This document shows positions 1 to 6,922 of a DNA stretch of 64,000 bases, in pieces. Both the position numbers and the translations under genes were made by a program. The notes under the pieces were generated by a model. The model was not told the origin of the DNA and searched no databases. It worked only from the letters and a program-made list of their open reading frames with translations. This DNA is from Cellulomonas hominis (lineage in GTDB: Bacteria; Actinomycetota; Actinomycetes; Actinomycetales; Cellulomonadaceae), in NCBI RefSeq assembly GCF_014201095.1, contig NZ_JACHDN010000001.1:3782001-3846000 (forward strand). The letters are read 5' to 3'. Position 1 is the first letter of the stretch, and every line of letters starts with the position of its first letter.

Positions 1-2
1 CG

Positions 3-491
3 CTCGATGGGGCGCTCAAGCAGGCTGAAGCCCGACTCGATGCCGACCATGCAGCCGACGCTGTTCGCCAAGGCGAGGAGGCGCGCCGTGCGAGCGACTA
101 CCGGGAGAGTCTTGCTGCGGCCGGCGACCTTCCGGAGTGGGCGGCCAGCGCATCCCTCACCCCCGACATGGGCGGGACCGCCGTGCTGCTGACGATCAAC
201 CACGACTTCGCATGGCTCCTTGCCGTGGGAGGAGGGCTGCAAACCCGTCTCGAGGCCGACGCACGGGTCACGGCGGTCCGACGCGATACAGGCAGCGACC
301 GGCTCTACATCACACCGCGCCTCGAGCCCGTCGAACTGGTCTCCCTGCTCGACGAGATCGACGTCGAGGTCCAAGAGCAGGCTCGGGATCTGGCAGCGCG
401 CCAGGACGCCATGGTCAGCGCGGGGGCGGAGCACACCGCGGCGCTGCTCGGCATCCTGCGTGAGCTCGACGAGCGGGCCGCAGGAGCCTAG
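3..491 (+). CDS. hypothetical protein, 5' end outside window
   Basis: The reading frame is open from the first bases of the window to a TAG at 489-491, giving about 162 visible residues, so the gene starts to the left. The visible part is rich in Ala, Glu, Arg and Asp and looks largely helical, with a short hydrophobic stretch (ITINHDFAWLLAV-like) in the middle. I recognise no family. It lies just upstream of the first GCCGCACAT promoter, which begins 9 bases after its stop. A start at the internal ATG (168) is possible, but the upstream codons look equally coding. Confidence 0.6.
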   Translation, partial: LDGALKQAEARLDADHAADAVRQGEEARRASDYRESLAAAGDLPEWAASASLTPDMGGTAVLLTINHDFAWLLAVGGGLQTRLEADARVTAVRRDTGSDRLYITPRLEPVELVSLLDEIDVEVQEQARDLAARQDAMVSAGAEHTAALLGILRELDERAAGA

Positions 492-500
492 CCCCGCACC

Positions 501-509
501 GCCGCACAT
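501..509 (+). promoter_or_regulatory. GCCGCACAT promoter motif, leaderless start at 519
   Basis: Exact GCCGCACAT, with the ATG at 519 starting 10 bases after its last T. No ribosome-binding site lies between them. See the finding on the element-wide promoter. Confidence 0.7.
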
Positions 510-518
510 CTACCGGGC

Positions 519-953
519 ATGAGCACCACGACCCCTGCCCGACACCCCGCGGGCGTGCGCACCGGCGGGCAGTTCGCTGCCACCGCCCGCGCCGAGGCGC
601 CGCTCGACCTGGGCGTCCCCGACGCGCCTCAGGTCGACGCCGTCAACGGCCTCGTGCCCCGGCTCAACGCCGCCGGCCGCTGGTACCTCGCCGACCAGGC
701 CACCGGCAAGCCCGTCCTGCGTGACGCCCAGCGCGCCCGCGGCTCGCACGCGACGCTCGACGACGCCATGCGCTGGGCCGAGCACACCTACCCGCTCGTG
801 GTCCGGGTCGCCGACAAGCTCGAGCGGCGCCACCCGGTCCTCACGCCGACGTGTCCGGACTGCGCCACCACCATGGTGCACGAGGTCGACGACGAGCGGC
901 CCCGGCCTGCGCCGGTGTGGGTCTGCCCGGTGTGCGACGCCCCCGCGCGCTGA
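519..953 (+). CDS. GGQF-tag protein with C-terminal zinc ribbon
   Basis: 144 residues. The N-terminus carries the motif HPAGVRTGGQF followed by A-x-A-R-A-E, which recurs almost unchanged in the protein at 27144-27965 of the same element. The C-terminus has two CxxC pairs (Cys112/115 and Cys136/139) spaced like a zinc ribbon. The middle is helical and charged. The start is set by the promoter motif: ATG 519 has no ribosome-binding site but sits at the fixed leaderless distance. Function unknown; the shared N-terminal tag suggests both proteins bind the same partner or are processed alike (inference). Confidence 0.8.
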   Translation: MSTTTPARHPAGVRTGGQFAATARAEAPLDLGVPDAPQVDAVNGLVPRLNAAGRWYLADQATGKPVLRDAQRARGSHATLDDAMRWAEHTYPLVVRVADKLERRHPVLTPTCPDCATTMVHEVDDERPRPAPVWVCPVCDAPAR

Positions 954-992
954 TCCGCGACACGCCGGCAGAACTGGCATCGGGAATTCGCT

Positions 993-1020
993 GGCCAGCG
1001 CCGCGGCGGTGTCATACAGT
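993..1020 (+). promoter_or_regulatory. second-class promoter (GGCCAGCGC, then TACAGT)
   Basis: GGCCAGCGC at 993-1001, then a good -10 hexamer TACAGT at 1015-1020. The same arrangement, including the flanking CA and TC, is found at 14371-14399 before the surface-protein gene. It would give a transcript reaching the small gene at 1065. Confidence 0.5.
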
Positions 1021-1064
1021 CGATCCGGACGCCAGTCCAGCAGACGATGAAGGAGGTGCCGACC

Positions 1065-1184
1065 GTGGATCGCAACGTGACCCTGACCAGCGGATCGCAC
1101 ACCCCTGCCATCGTCCGCGCCTACGCCGAGTCCAACCACGTCCAGCGGTGGTTCAGGCTCCCGGTGGAGGCGACCTTGACGTAG
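1065..1184 (+). CDS. 39-residue hypothetical protein
   Basis: A short gene supported by a strong ribosome-binding site, AAGGAGG at 1050-1056, eight bases before GTG 1065, and by the class-2 promoter just upstream. The product (starting MDRNVTLTSGSH) is polar, with a VQRWFRLPVEATL-like C-terminal half. It has no membrane segment and no recognised family. An in-frame ATG at 1047 is an alternative start but would place the ribosome-binding site inside the gene. Confidence 0.55.
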   Translation: MDRNVTLTSGSHTPAIVRAYAESNHVQRWFRLPVEATLT

Positions 1185-1262
1185 CGCGAACGGAACGCCC
1201 GGACGCTACGAGAGGCCGCCCCTGCCAGCGCAGACGGGCGGCCTTTCCTGTTCCTGGGGGAT

Positions 1263-1271
1263 GCCGCACAT
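1263..1271 (+). promoter_or_regulatory. GCCGCACAT promoter motif before tRNA-Trp
   Basis: Exact motif. The expected transcript start is 1281, 45 bases before tRNA-Trp, so here it would drive an RNA gene. A short ATG-started frame (1279) ends inside the tRNA and is not believable as a protein gene. Confidence 0.6.
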
Positions 1272-1325
1272 ACACACGATGGCGACACCAAGCAGCCAGC
1301 CCGGCGCCGCCGCACAGAACGACCT

Positions 1326-1398
1326 AGGGATGTAGCTCAGCAGGCAGAGCGCCGGTCTCCAAAACCGAAGGTCGGGGGTTCGATTCCCCCCATCCCTG
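1326..1398 (+). tRNA. tRNA-Trp (CCA)
   Basis: Seven-pair acceptor stem AGGGATG/CATCCCT, standard D arm (TAGCTCAG), anticodon loop with CCA, canonical TTCGATT T loop. No CCA tail is encoded. Confidence 0.93.
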
Positions 1399-1797
1399 CG
1401 TTGCTCTCGGTCACTGAGGCACGGAAGTGTCATACACCGCGATGCGCTCGCTCCCGCCCCTCGGGGAGGGTTGTCAACTGCACAGAGACGAGAAGTAGCC
1501 GACCGGAGCCAACCGGTCGGTCACCTTCGAGCAGCCAGCACACCCCCGGGCGTGCCGAGGTGTGGACCCCGCCAAGTGCGGGCGAGCCCCGGCCCTCGCG
1601 GACCTGAACGCGCGGCTGCTCGGAACCTTCCAGGTGGCGCCGCCCTGCGCGCCCGGCCTCCGCGTTCGAGCGTGCCGGGCGTCCCGCGAGGGCAAGGCGG
1701 GCGGAGCCACCTGGTCGCGCGTCGATGACCCGAGCGGCGAAGTGGCGTCCCGCAGAGTGGTGTGCGAGCCCGGCCTTGATCGGGCATCGTCGTAGAC
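1399..1797. other. gene-free stretch before the IS256-like element
   Basis: I see no convincing gene or RNA here. There is an imperfect hairpin around 1500-1530 (GACCGG and CCGGTC arms). Short frames exist on both strands but lack start signals. This may be decayed array DNA. Confidence 0.4.
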
Positions 1798-3135
1798 GTG
1801 TAGGCGGTCACCGCGTGATTCTTCGAGAGACCTACCAAGTCGACTCGAGAGAAGGACCCGCGATGACCGCTGGACCCAGTCTGGACCCTGCCCGCTTCCT
1901 GCACGAGCACCTGAGCACGGCCAGCCCCGACCTGCTGCGCGAGCTGCTGGGCGTGTTCATCGACACCCTGATGGGCGCCGAAGCCGACGCGATCTGCGGC
2001 GCTGACTACGGCTCCCGCTCTGCGGAGCGGACCAACGTGCGCAACGGCTACCGGCACCGCGACTTCGACACCCGGGTCGGCACGATGGACGTGGCGATCC
2101 CCAAGCTGCGCGCCGGCACCTACTTCCCCGACTGGTTGCTAGAGCGCCGCCGGCGCGCGGAGGCGGCGCTGACTAGCGTCGTTGCAACCTGCTACCTCCT
2201 GGGCGTCTCGACCCGGCGGATGGACAAGCTCGTCGAGTCGCTCGGGATCACCAGGCTGTCGAAGTCCCAGGTCTCGCGGATGGCCGCGGACCTGGACGAG
2301 CAGGTCGCCGCGTTCCGCACCCGTCCGCTGGACGCCGGCCCCTACACGTTCGTGGCGGCCGATGCCCTGAGCGTGAAGGTCCGTGAGGGCGGACGGGTGG
2401 TCAACATCGCGGTCATGGTCGCGACCGGGGTCAACGCCGACGGGCACCGAGAGATCCTGGGCATCGACGTGTCCACCGCGGAGGACGGGGCCGGGTGGTT
2501 GACGTTCTTCCGAGACCTGACCGCCCGCGGCCTGACCGGGGTCAAGCTGGTGACCTCTGACGCGCACTCCGGGCTGGTCGCCGCGATCGGCGCGACCCTG
2601 CCCGGCGCGACCTGGCAGAGGTGCCGCACCCACTACGCGGCGAACCTGATGTCGACCTGCCCGAAGTCCTCCTGGCCGTGGGTCAAGACGCTGCTGCACA
2701 GCGTCTACGACCAGCCCGACACCGACGCGGTCCACGCCCAGTTCGACCGGCTGCTGGACGCCGTCGCCGACAAGCTCCCGGCCGTCGCGGACCACCTCGA
2801 AGCGGCCCGGGCCGACGTCCTGGCGTTCACGTCCTTCCCGAAGGAGGTCTGGCGCCAGATCTGGTCCAACAACCCGAACGAGCGTCTCAACCGCGAGATC
2901 CGCCGCCGCACCGACGTCGTGGGGATCTTCCCCGACCGCACCTCGATCATCCGCCTGGTCGGAGCCGTGCTCGCGGAGCAGCACGACGAATGGGCCGAAG
3001 GACGCCGCTACCTCGCCCTGGACGTTCTTGGCCGATCCCGGCTCACTGCCCTGCCAGACCCGCCGGAGGTGACCACGCCCCAACTCCCGGCGCTCAGCGC
3101 CTGAACCCGAAGATCACGCGGAAGCCGTCACACAC
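1798..3135 (+). mobile_element. IS256-family insertion sequence
   Basis: The element is bounded by imperfect inverted repeats at 1798-1819 and 3113-3135. Both contain the block CCGCGTGAT and an outer GTGT in mirrored order. It carries a single transposase gene. I could not find a convincing target duplication, so the exact ends are approximate. Confidence 0.8.
1863..3104 (+). CDS. IS256-family (Mutator-type) transposase
   Basis: 413 residues, full length for the family. It is a DDE transposase that cuts and joins the IS ends. The likely catalytic residues are Asp in FVAADALS, Asp in LVTSDAHSG and Glu in the family signature around NPNERLNREI, which continues into RRTDVVGIFPD. A zinc-like CxxH (QRCRTHYAANL) lies between. 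Start ATG 1863 follows GAGAAGGA. A longer frame from 1725 crosses the inverted repeat and is unlikely. The gene looks intact. It separates tRNA-Trp from the rest of the array. Confidence 0.95.
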   Translation: MTAGPSLDPARFLHEHLSTASPDLLRELLGVFIDTLMGAEADAICGADYGSRSAERTNVRNGYRHRDFDTRVGTMDVAIPKLRAGTYFPDWLLERRRRAEAALTSVVATCYLLGVSTRRMDKLVESLGITRLSKSQVSRMAADLDEQVAAFRTRPLDAGPYTFVAADALSVKVREGGRVVNIAVMVATGVNADGHREILGIDVSTAEDGAGWLTFFRDLTARGLTGVKLVTSDAHSGLVAAIGATLPGATWQRCRTHYAANLMSTCPKSSWPWVKTLLHSVYDQPDTDAVHAQFDRLLDAVADKLPAVADHLEAARADVLAFTSFPKEVWRQIWSNNPNERLNREIRRRTDVVGIFPDRTSIIRLVGAVLAEQHDEWAEGRRYLALDVLGRSRLTALPDPPEVTTPQLPALSA

Positions 3136-3274
3136 CACGCCCGGGGACTTGACCCACTCCTTGAGAGCCACCGCGGCCCCACCCCGCTGCACCGCAGCCG
3201 GGCCACCGAGGCGGCGCCCTCCCGGGCGGGATGTAGACCTCGGGGACCGAGCCGGACGGCGAGCACCGGCACCC

Positions 3275-3349
3275 GCCCGCCTAGCTCATCACTGGTAGAG
3301 CGCCCGCCCCGTAAGCGGGAGGTGCCCGGATCGAGGCCGGGGGTGGGCT
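3275..3349 (+). tRNA. tRNA-Thr (CGT), with C33 and A54
   Basis: Acceptor GCCCGCC/GGTGGGC. Perfect anticodon stem CCCGC/GCGGG around loop CCCGTAA, giving anticodon CGT with C instead of U at 33. The T loop is ATCGAGG, with A in place of T54. No encoded CCA. Confidence 0.85.
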
Positions 3350-3461
3350 CGGGCGCTGCGGCGCCGCACGACGAGGGACCGGCGTGCCCTCCCGCCACCG
3401 TGGCACCCGAGTGGAGCGCGCGGAGCGGACACCTACACGCCCGGGCCGTCAGGCCCGTCAC

Positions 3462-3537
3462 GCCGCCGTAGCTCAGCTGGAAGAGCGCCGACTTGGTAGG
3501 TCGGAGGTCCCCGGATCATGCCCGGGCGGTGGCTCCA
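3462..3537 (+). tRNA. tRNA-Thr (GGT), A54
   Basis: Acceptor GCCGCCG/CGGTGGC, anticodon stem CCGAC/GTCGG, loop TTGGTAG (anticodon GGT, normal U33). The T loop ATCATGC is non-standard. An encoded CCA follows the discriminator T. Confidence 0.87.
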
Positions 3538-3538
3538 G

Positions 3539-3625
3539 GCCCTCGTGGCGGAAGCAGGTAGACGCGCTGGCTTGAGGTGCCAGTGCTCCGCGAGGAGCGT
3601 CCCGGTTCAAGTCCGGGCGAGGGCA
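3539..3625 (+). tRNA. tRNA-Leu (GAG)
   Basis: A class II tRNA with a long variable arm. Acceptor GCCCTCG/CGAGGGC, anticodon stem CTGGC/GCCAG, loop TTGAGGT (GAG), canonical TTCAAGT T loop. It starts two bases after the CCA of tRNA-Thr, so the two are probably one transcript. Confidence 0.93.
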
Positions 3626-3638
3626 CCCAGCAGCACCC

Positions 3639-3711
3639 GCCCCTCTGGCCCAACCGGCAGAGGCGCCCGACTCAAACTCGGGATCTCCCGGTTCGAATCC
3701 GGGGAGGGGCA
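3639..3711 (+). tRNA. tRNA with CAA anticodon on a class I body
   Basis: Acceptor GCCCCTC/GAGGGGC, anticodon stem CCCGA/TCGGG, loop CTCAAAC. The anticodon CAA would read the Leu codon UUG. The variable region is only about four bases, so the molecule lacks the long arm of tRNA-Leu, and its charging identity is uncertain. T loop TTCGAAT is canonical. Confidence 0.85.
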
Positions 3712-3712
3712 C

Positions 3713-3805
3713 GGAGGGCCCAGCCGAGAGACGGCGACGGCGCCCGATTCGAGATCGGGTTGCGGGCTCATCGTCCGCGTGCGGGTTCGACCCCCGCGCC
3801 CTCCG
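3713..3805 (+). tRNA. tRNA-Ser (CGA)
   Basis: Class II. Acceptor GGAGGGC/GCCCTCC, anticodon stem CCCGA/TCGGG, loop TTCGAGA (CGA), long GC-rich variable arm, T loop TTCGACC. It starts one base after the previous tRNA's discriminator. Confidence 0.92.
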
Positions 3806-3848
3806 CACACAGGAACCGTCGGCCAGCCCGCAACGAGGAGCACCGCTC

Positions 3849-4166
3849 ATGATCGTCAGCATCGTCATCACCTCCGCCGTTGCCGCTGCCGTCGCGGGCG
3901 CGGTGTGGATCACCAGCGACAAGCGGGCCGCCAAGCGGATCGGGGTCGACACGGCATCCCCGCACTGGCGGGAGGCGTTCGCCCTCACCTCCCGGCTGCT
4001 GATCCAGGAGGCCCAGCGGCTGGGCGTGGAGACCGAGGGCCGCGACGTGCGCACGCTCGCCAAGGCCGTCCGGGCCGCCCGCGAACGGCAGCAGGACGGG
4101 GCAGCCCACGCCGCGCAGATCAGGGCGGCGATGCCGAACTGGATCCGTGAGGCCGCACCGTTCTGA
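3849..4166 (+). CDS. small membrane-anchored hypothetical protein
   Basis: 105 residues. Residues 2-20 (IVSIVITSAVAAAVAGAV) form one membrane segment or uncleaved signal anchor. The rest is a charged helical domain rich in Arg, Ala and Glu, probably cytoplasmic. Start ATG 3849 is preceded by GAGGAG. It sits between tRNA-Ser and the next promoter motif and may share a transcript with the upstream tRNAs. No family recognised. Confidence 0.75.
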   Translation: MIVSIVITSAVAAAVAGAVWITSDKRAAKRIGVDTASPHWREAFALTSRLLIQEAQRLGVETEGRDVRTLAKAVRAARERQQDGAAHAAQIRAAMPNWIREAAPF

Positions 4167-4172
4167 GGCGGT

Positions 4173-4181
4173 GCCGCACAT
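4173..4181 (+). promoter_or_regulatory. GCCGCACAT promoter motif at a tRNA-like RNA
   Basis: Exact motif. The expected start, 4191, coincides with the first paired base of the cloverleaf candidate at 4191-4269, so the RNA would need no 5' trimming. Confidence 0.6.
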
Positions 4182-4190
4182 AGGCACTTC

Positions 4191-4269
4191 GAGCGAGAGA
4201 CCCCGCCGCAGTGGTAGCGGGGCGAGCCGGGCACATGCACCCGGCCACGATGCGGACCCGTGTCGCTCG
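4191..4269 (+). ncRNA. tRNA-like cloverleaf, CAT in the anticodon-like loop
   Basis: Outer stem GAGCGA/TCGCTC. The three inner arms are CCCCG/CGGGG (D-like), GCCGGG/CCCGGC with loop CACATG(CA), and CACG/CGTG (T-like). The anticodon-position loop has eight bases instead of seven, and the T-like loop TGCGGAC is not canonical. It may be a divergent tRNA-Met, a decayed tRNA or a tRNA mimic. The 5' end matches the promoter prediction exactly. Confidence 0.4.
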
Positions 4270-4343
4270 AGCAGGTCCGAAGTCGGTGGGACTGCAGCCC
4301 GCCGGCCGATCCAGAGGTCCGCGCGCGCCGTGCGGCGCCACGC

Positions 4344-4417
4344 CTGGCAGCAGCACGAGGGGACGTGCACCCGCCCGTCGGGGCGGGAGGAAGCGGGTTC
4401 GAGTCCCGCCGCTGAGC
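4344..4417 (+). ncRNA. tRNA-like fragment with canonical T arm
   Basis: A normal T arm GCGGG-TTCGAGT-CCCGC is present at 4393-4409, with a D-like hairpin GCAC/GTGC and a hairpin CCCGCC/GGCGGG around CGTCGG where the anticodon arm should be. I cannot pair a proper acceptor stem, so this is either a degenerate tRNA or one with unusual geometry. Confidence 0.3.
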
Positions 4418-4449
4418 AGGTGGCCACCGCGGCGCCGCGGCCCTCACCT

Positions 4450-4521
4450 GGGGGGCCATGTCCTTGGTGGCGACTGATCCTTGCAAGATCGGTGCGGCGG
4501 GTTCGATCCCCGTGCTCTCCA
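4450..4521 (+). tRNA. tRNA-Ala (TGC)
   Basis: Acceptor GGGGGGC/GCTCTCC with G-U pairs, anticodon stem TGATC/GATCG, loop CTTGCAA (TGC), T loop TTCGATC. No encoded CCA. The D arm is somewhat divergent. Confidence 0.85.
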
Positions 4522-4582
4522 CGCTCGCCCCGTGGCCGGCTACGCGCCCCGTGCGCCGGGCCGCCCACGTGTGGCCGGTACC

Positions 4583-4623
4583 GTGCACGGCCCGGATGCC
4601 CTGGTGGCGCCCGGGCCGTGCAC
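4583..4623 (+). terminator. 13-bp hairpin between tRNAs
   Basis: GTGCACGGCCCGG pairs perfectly with CCGGGCCGTGCAC around a 15-base loop. It lies between tRNA-Ala and tRNA-Pro and could be a terminator or a processing signal. No T run follows. Confidence 0.45.
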
Positions 4624-4625
4624 AC

Positions 4626-4698
4626 CTGGGTGTAGCGCAGCAGGAAGCGCGTCGGCTTTGGGAGCCGAAGGCCGCGGGTTCGAGCCCCGCCACCCGGA
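4626..4698 (+). tRNA. tRNA-Pro (TGG)
   Basis: Acceptor CTGGGTG/CACCCGG, anticodon stem TCGGC/GCCGA, loop TTTGGGA (TGG), T loop TTCGAGC. No encoded CCA. Confidence 0.93.
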
Positions 4699-4848
4699 CT
4701 CGGCAGTGCCCCCCAGCGGCCCCGCCCACCTACCCGCGGACCCACCTGCCGGTCCGGCCGCGGGCCCAGTGGACCGGCGATGGGTGCTCACGCGCGTCGA
4801 CCCGAACCCGACCCGCACCGCCACCGGCCGGGCTACCCGCCGGTGTGC

Positions 4849-4922
4849 GCCCGCCTAGCTCATCTGGCCAGAGCGCCCGGCCTGTACCCGGGAGGCGACC
4901 GGTTCGAGACCGGTGGCGGGCT
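4849..4922 (+). tRNA. tRNA-Thr (TGT), C33
   Basis: Acceptor GCCCGCC/GGCGGGC, perfect anticodon stem CCCGG/CCGGG, loop CCTGTAC with anticodon TGT and C at position 33. T loop TTCGAGA is normal. No encoded CCA. Confidence 0.87.
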
Positions 4923-5051
4923 CGCGACCGCGTGAGGCGGCCACACCCGGACCCGGTCCGGGCAGGTGGCAGGACTCTCCGCCGGGTGGACCCGGAGACC
5001 AGGACGTCACCCCTCACGCGGCCAGCACCACACCGAGAGAAGGGCACGACC

Positions 5052-5297
5052 ATGCTCAAGGTCGAGGTCCACCCCGCCGACACGCAGCAGGCGACCCGGT
5101 TCCTCGGGTCCGCCGTCGAGGCAGTCCACCTGCACGGCGACCCGCAGACCATCGGTACCCACTTCGCGACCTTCACCCTCCGCAGGGTGGTCGCCGCGGC
5201 CGAGGCCTCGCCGGAGGCCAACCGCCGGGCGCACGTGGAGTTCAACGCGGCGCTCCTGCCGCTGCTGGAGAAGCGGTGGGTCACCGCAGAGGGCTGA
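5052..5297 (+). CDS. hypothetical protein, 81 residues
   Basis: A small acidic-to-neutral soluble protein with a beta-like start (MLKVEVHPAD) and helical remainder, ending near LLPLLEKRWVTAEG. Start ATG 5052 is chosen because GAGAGAAGGG lies 8-15 bases upstream; a longer open frame back to 4458 runs through two tRNAs and is not credible. It is flanked by tRNA-Thr and tRNA-Glu and followed by a hairpin. No family recognised. Confidence 0.7.
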   Translation: MLKVEVHPADTQQATRFLGSAVEAVHLHGDPQTIGTHFATFTLRRVVAAAEASPEANRRAHVEFNAALLPLLEKRWVTAEG

Positions 5298-5309
5298 CCC
5301 GCCCACCCC

Positions 5310-5340
5310 GCATCGCCCCGGCATCGTGTCGGGGCGGTGC
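5310..5340 (+). terminator. hairpin after the 81-residue gene
   Basis: CGCCCCG and CGGGGCG pair around a nine-base loop just after the stop at 5297, with weaker outward pairing. A likely terminator or structured spacer before tRNA-Glu. Confidence 0.45.
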
Positions 5341-5343
5341 TGA

Positions 5344-5416
5344 GCCCCCATCGTCTAGTGGCCCAGGATCTCGGTCTTTCACGCCGATGGCACCGGTTCG
5401 AATCCGGTTGGGGGTG
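5344..5416 (+). tRNA. tRNA-Glu (TTC)
   Basis: Acceptor GCCCCCA/TGGGGGT, anticodon stem TCGGT/GCCGA, loop CTTTCAC (TTC), D region CGTCTAGTGG typical of tRNA-Glu, T loop TTCGAAT. Confidence 0.95.
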
Positions 5417-5449
5417 CACAGCCGCCGCGAGCTGCGATCGCGGCACCCT

Positions 5450-5524
5450 TCCCCGGTAGCTCAGATGGCAGAGCGGGTGGCTGTTAACCACCGTCCGTCC
5501 CAGGTTCGAGCCCTGGTCGGGGAG
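5450..5524 (+). tRNA. tRNA-Asn (GTT)
   Basis: Acceptor TCCCCGG/TCGGGGA, anticodon stem GGTGG/CCACC, loop CTGTTAA (GTT), T loop TTCGAGC. It lies 24 bases before the IS3-family target duplication. Confidence 0.95.
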
Positions 5525-5603
5525 CACACCAGCGACCGAAGAAGGAGGGGCCTGACCCCGGTTCTTGGACACGCTGAATCCAGCAACGCGCTGGGGAAGC
5601 GAG

Positions 5604-5984
5604 ATGATCCAGTTCATGGCCAGGAAGAGCTACTCCGAGGAGTTCCGTCGTCAGGCCGTCGACTTGTACGAGTCCACTCCGGGCGCCACGGTGCGCGGGA
5701 TCGCCGCGGACCTGGGCATCGTGCGCGGCACGCTGCGCCACTGGCTCGAGGTCTACGGCACGGGCGCCAAGACGGCCGTCGACGGGTCGGCGACGCCCAG
5801 CCCGTTGCGGTCCAAGAGCGCTGCGGCGAGCTCGACGGCGCCTGTCGGCGAGTCGCCGCAGGAGCGGATCGCCCGGCTCGAGGCCCGGGTCCGCGAGCTC
5901 GAGGTCGAGACGACCAAGCTGTCCACCGAGCGGGCGATCTTGCAGCAGGCGGCGAAGTATTTCGCCGGGGAGACGCGCTGGTGA
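5604..5984 (+). CDS. IS3-family transposase OrfA
   Basis: 126 residues. An N-terminal helix-turn-helix (YSEEFRRQAVDLYES through GTLRHWLEVYG) binds the IS ends. A C-terminal leucine-zipper-like segment (RIARLEARVRELEVETTKL) allows multimer formation, as known for the family. ATG 5604 is preceded by GGGGAAG. The stop TGA overlaps the GTG of orfB in the string TGGTGA, so the two are linked by coupling or frameshift. Confidence 0.92.
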   Translation: MIQFMARKSYSEEFRRQAVDLYESTPGATVRGIAADLGIVRGTLRHWLEVYGTGAKTAVDGSATPSPLRSKSAAASSTAPVGESPQERIARLEARVRELEVETTKLSTERAILQQAAKYFAGETRW

Positions 5985-6877
5985 GTCGCTTCCAGTTCGT
6001 CGCCGACAACTCCGCCACCTACCCGGTGAAGCGACTGTGCGAGCTCGTGCAGGTCGAGCGCTCGTCCTACTACGCGTGGAAGGCTGGCGCGCCGGCGCGG
6101 GCCGAGCGCGCCGCGGCGGACGCTCGGCTCGAGGCACGGATCCGCAAGGTCCACGCCGCGGACAGCACGCTCGGCGCGCCGCGGGTCACGGCCGAGCTCA
6201 ACGACGACGCGCCCGCCGGTGAGCAGGTCAACCACAAGCGCGTCGCCCGGGTGATGCGCGCGGCGGGTATCGCGGGCTACGTCAAGAAGCGTCGAGTGCG
6301 GACCACGATCCCCGAGCCGTCGGGCCGCAAGCACCCCGACCTGCTCAAGCGGGACTTCACCGCGCCGGCACCGAACCGGCGCTACGTCGGCGACATCACC
6401 TACCTGCCGATCGCCGACGGCACGAACCTCTACCTCGCCACGGTCATCGACTGCCACTCCCGCCGGCTCGTCGGGTGGGCAGTCGCCGACCACATGCGCA
6501 CCGAGCTCGTCGAAGACGCGCTCAAGGCCGCCGCCGCGACCCGCGGCACCCTGGCCGGGGCGCTGTTCCACTCCGACCACGGGTCGGTCTACTGCTCGAA
6601 GGACTACGCCAGGGTCTGCGCGAGGCTCGGCGTGACCCAGTCGATGGGCGCCGTCGGGTCCTCGGCCGACAACGCGATGGCCGAGTCGTTCAACGCCACC
6701 CTCAAGCGCGAGGTCCTGCAAGACGACGCCTGCTGGCCCGACGAGCCAACCTGCCGCCGGCAGGTCTTCCGCTGGCTGACCCGCTACAACACCCGCCGCC
6801 GCCACTCCTGGTGCGGCTACCTGTCCCCGACCGCCTACGAGGCCCGCCGGGCCGCTACGCTGCCGATCGCCGCGTAA
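5981..6877 (+). CDS. IS3-family transposase OrfB (integrase core)
   Basis: 298 residues with an rve integrase fold. An N-terminal HTH_21-like segment (YPVKRLCELVQVERSSYYAWK) precedes the catalytic core: Asp in RRYVGDITYLP, Asp in LFHSDHGSVY and Glu in NAMAESFNATLK. GTG 5981 overlaps the orfA stop by four bases; in many IS3 elements the active enzyme is an OrfAB fusion made by -1 frameshifting. It appears intact, so the insertion may be recent. Confidence 0.94.
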   Translation: MSRFQFVADNSATYPVKRLCELVQVERSSYYAWKAGAPARAERAAADARLEARIRKVHAADSTLGAPRVTAELNDDAPAGEQVNHKRVARVMRAAGIAGYVKKRRVRTTIPEPSGRKHPDLLKRDFTAPAPNRRYVGDITYLPIADGTNLYLATVIDCHSRRLVGWAVADHMRTELVEDALKAAAATRGTLAGALFHSDHGSVYCSKDYARVCARLGVTQSMGAVGSSADNAMAESFNATLKREVLQDDACWPDEPTCRRQVFRWLTRYNTRRRHSWCGYLSPTAYEARRAATLPIAA

Positions 6878-6922
6878 TCACACCCCGTGTCCAAGAACCG
6901 GGGGTAGGGCCCGGAGGACCGG

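Larger units (their letters stand above)
5553..6906 (+). mobile_element. IS3-family insertion sequence
   Basis: Terminal inverted repeats of 21 bp (5553-5573 and 6886-6906), identical except near the tips, share CCCCGGTTCTTGGACACG. The five bases GGGCC occur directly outside both ends (5548-5552 and 6907-6911) as a target duplication. Two overlapping transposase frames lie inside. It is inserted just upstream of the phosphotransferase gene at 6923. Confidence 0.92.

Noticed and set aside
3473..4745. Long minus-strand frames across the tRNA array
   Set aside because: They run through several tRNA genes, and the predicted protein repeats tRNA-derived words such as DSNRE and GLEPA, a well-known artefact of translating tRNAs backwards.
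4458..5297. A long plus frame ending in the 81-residue protein
   Set aside because: Its upstream part crosses tRNA-Ala, tRNA-Pro and tRNA-Thr. The ribosome-binding site supports ATG 5052.
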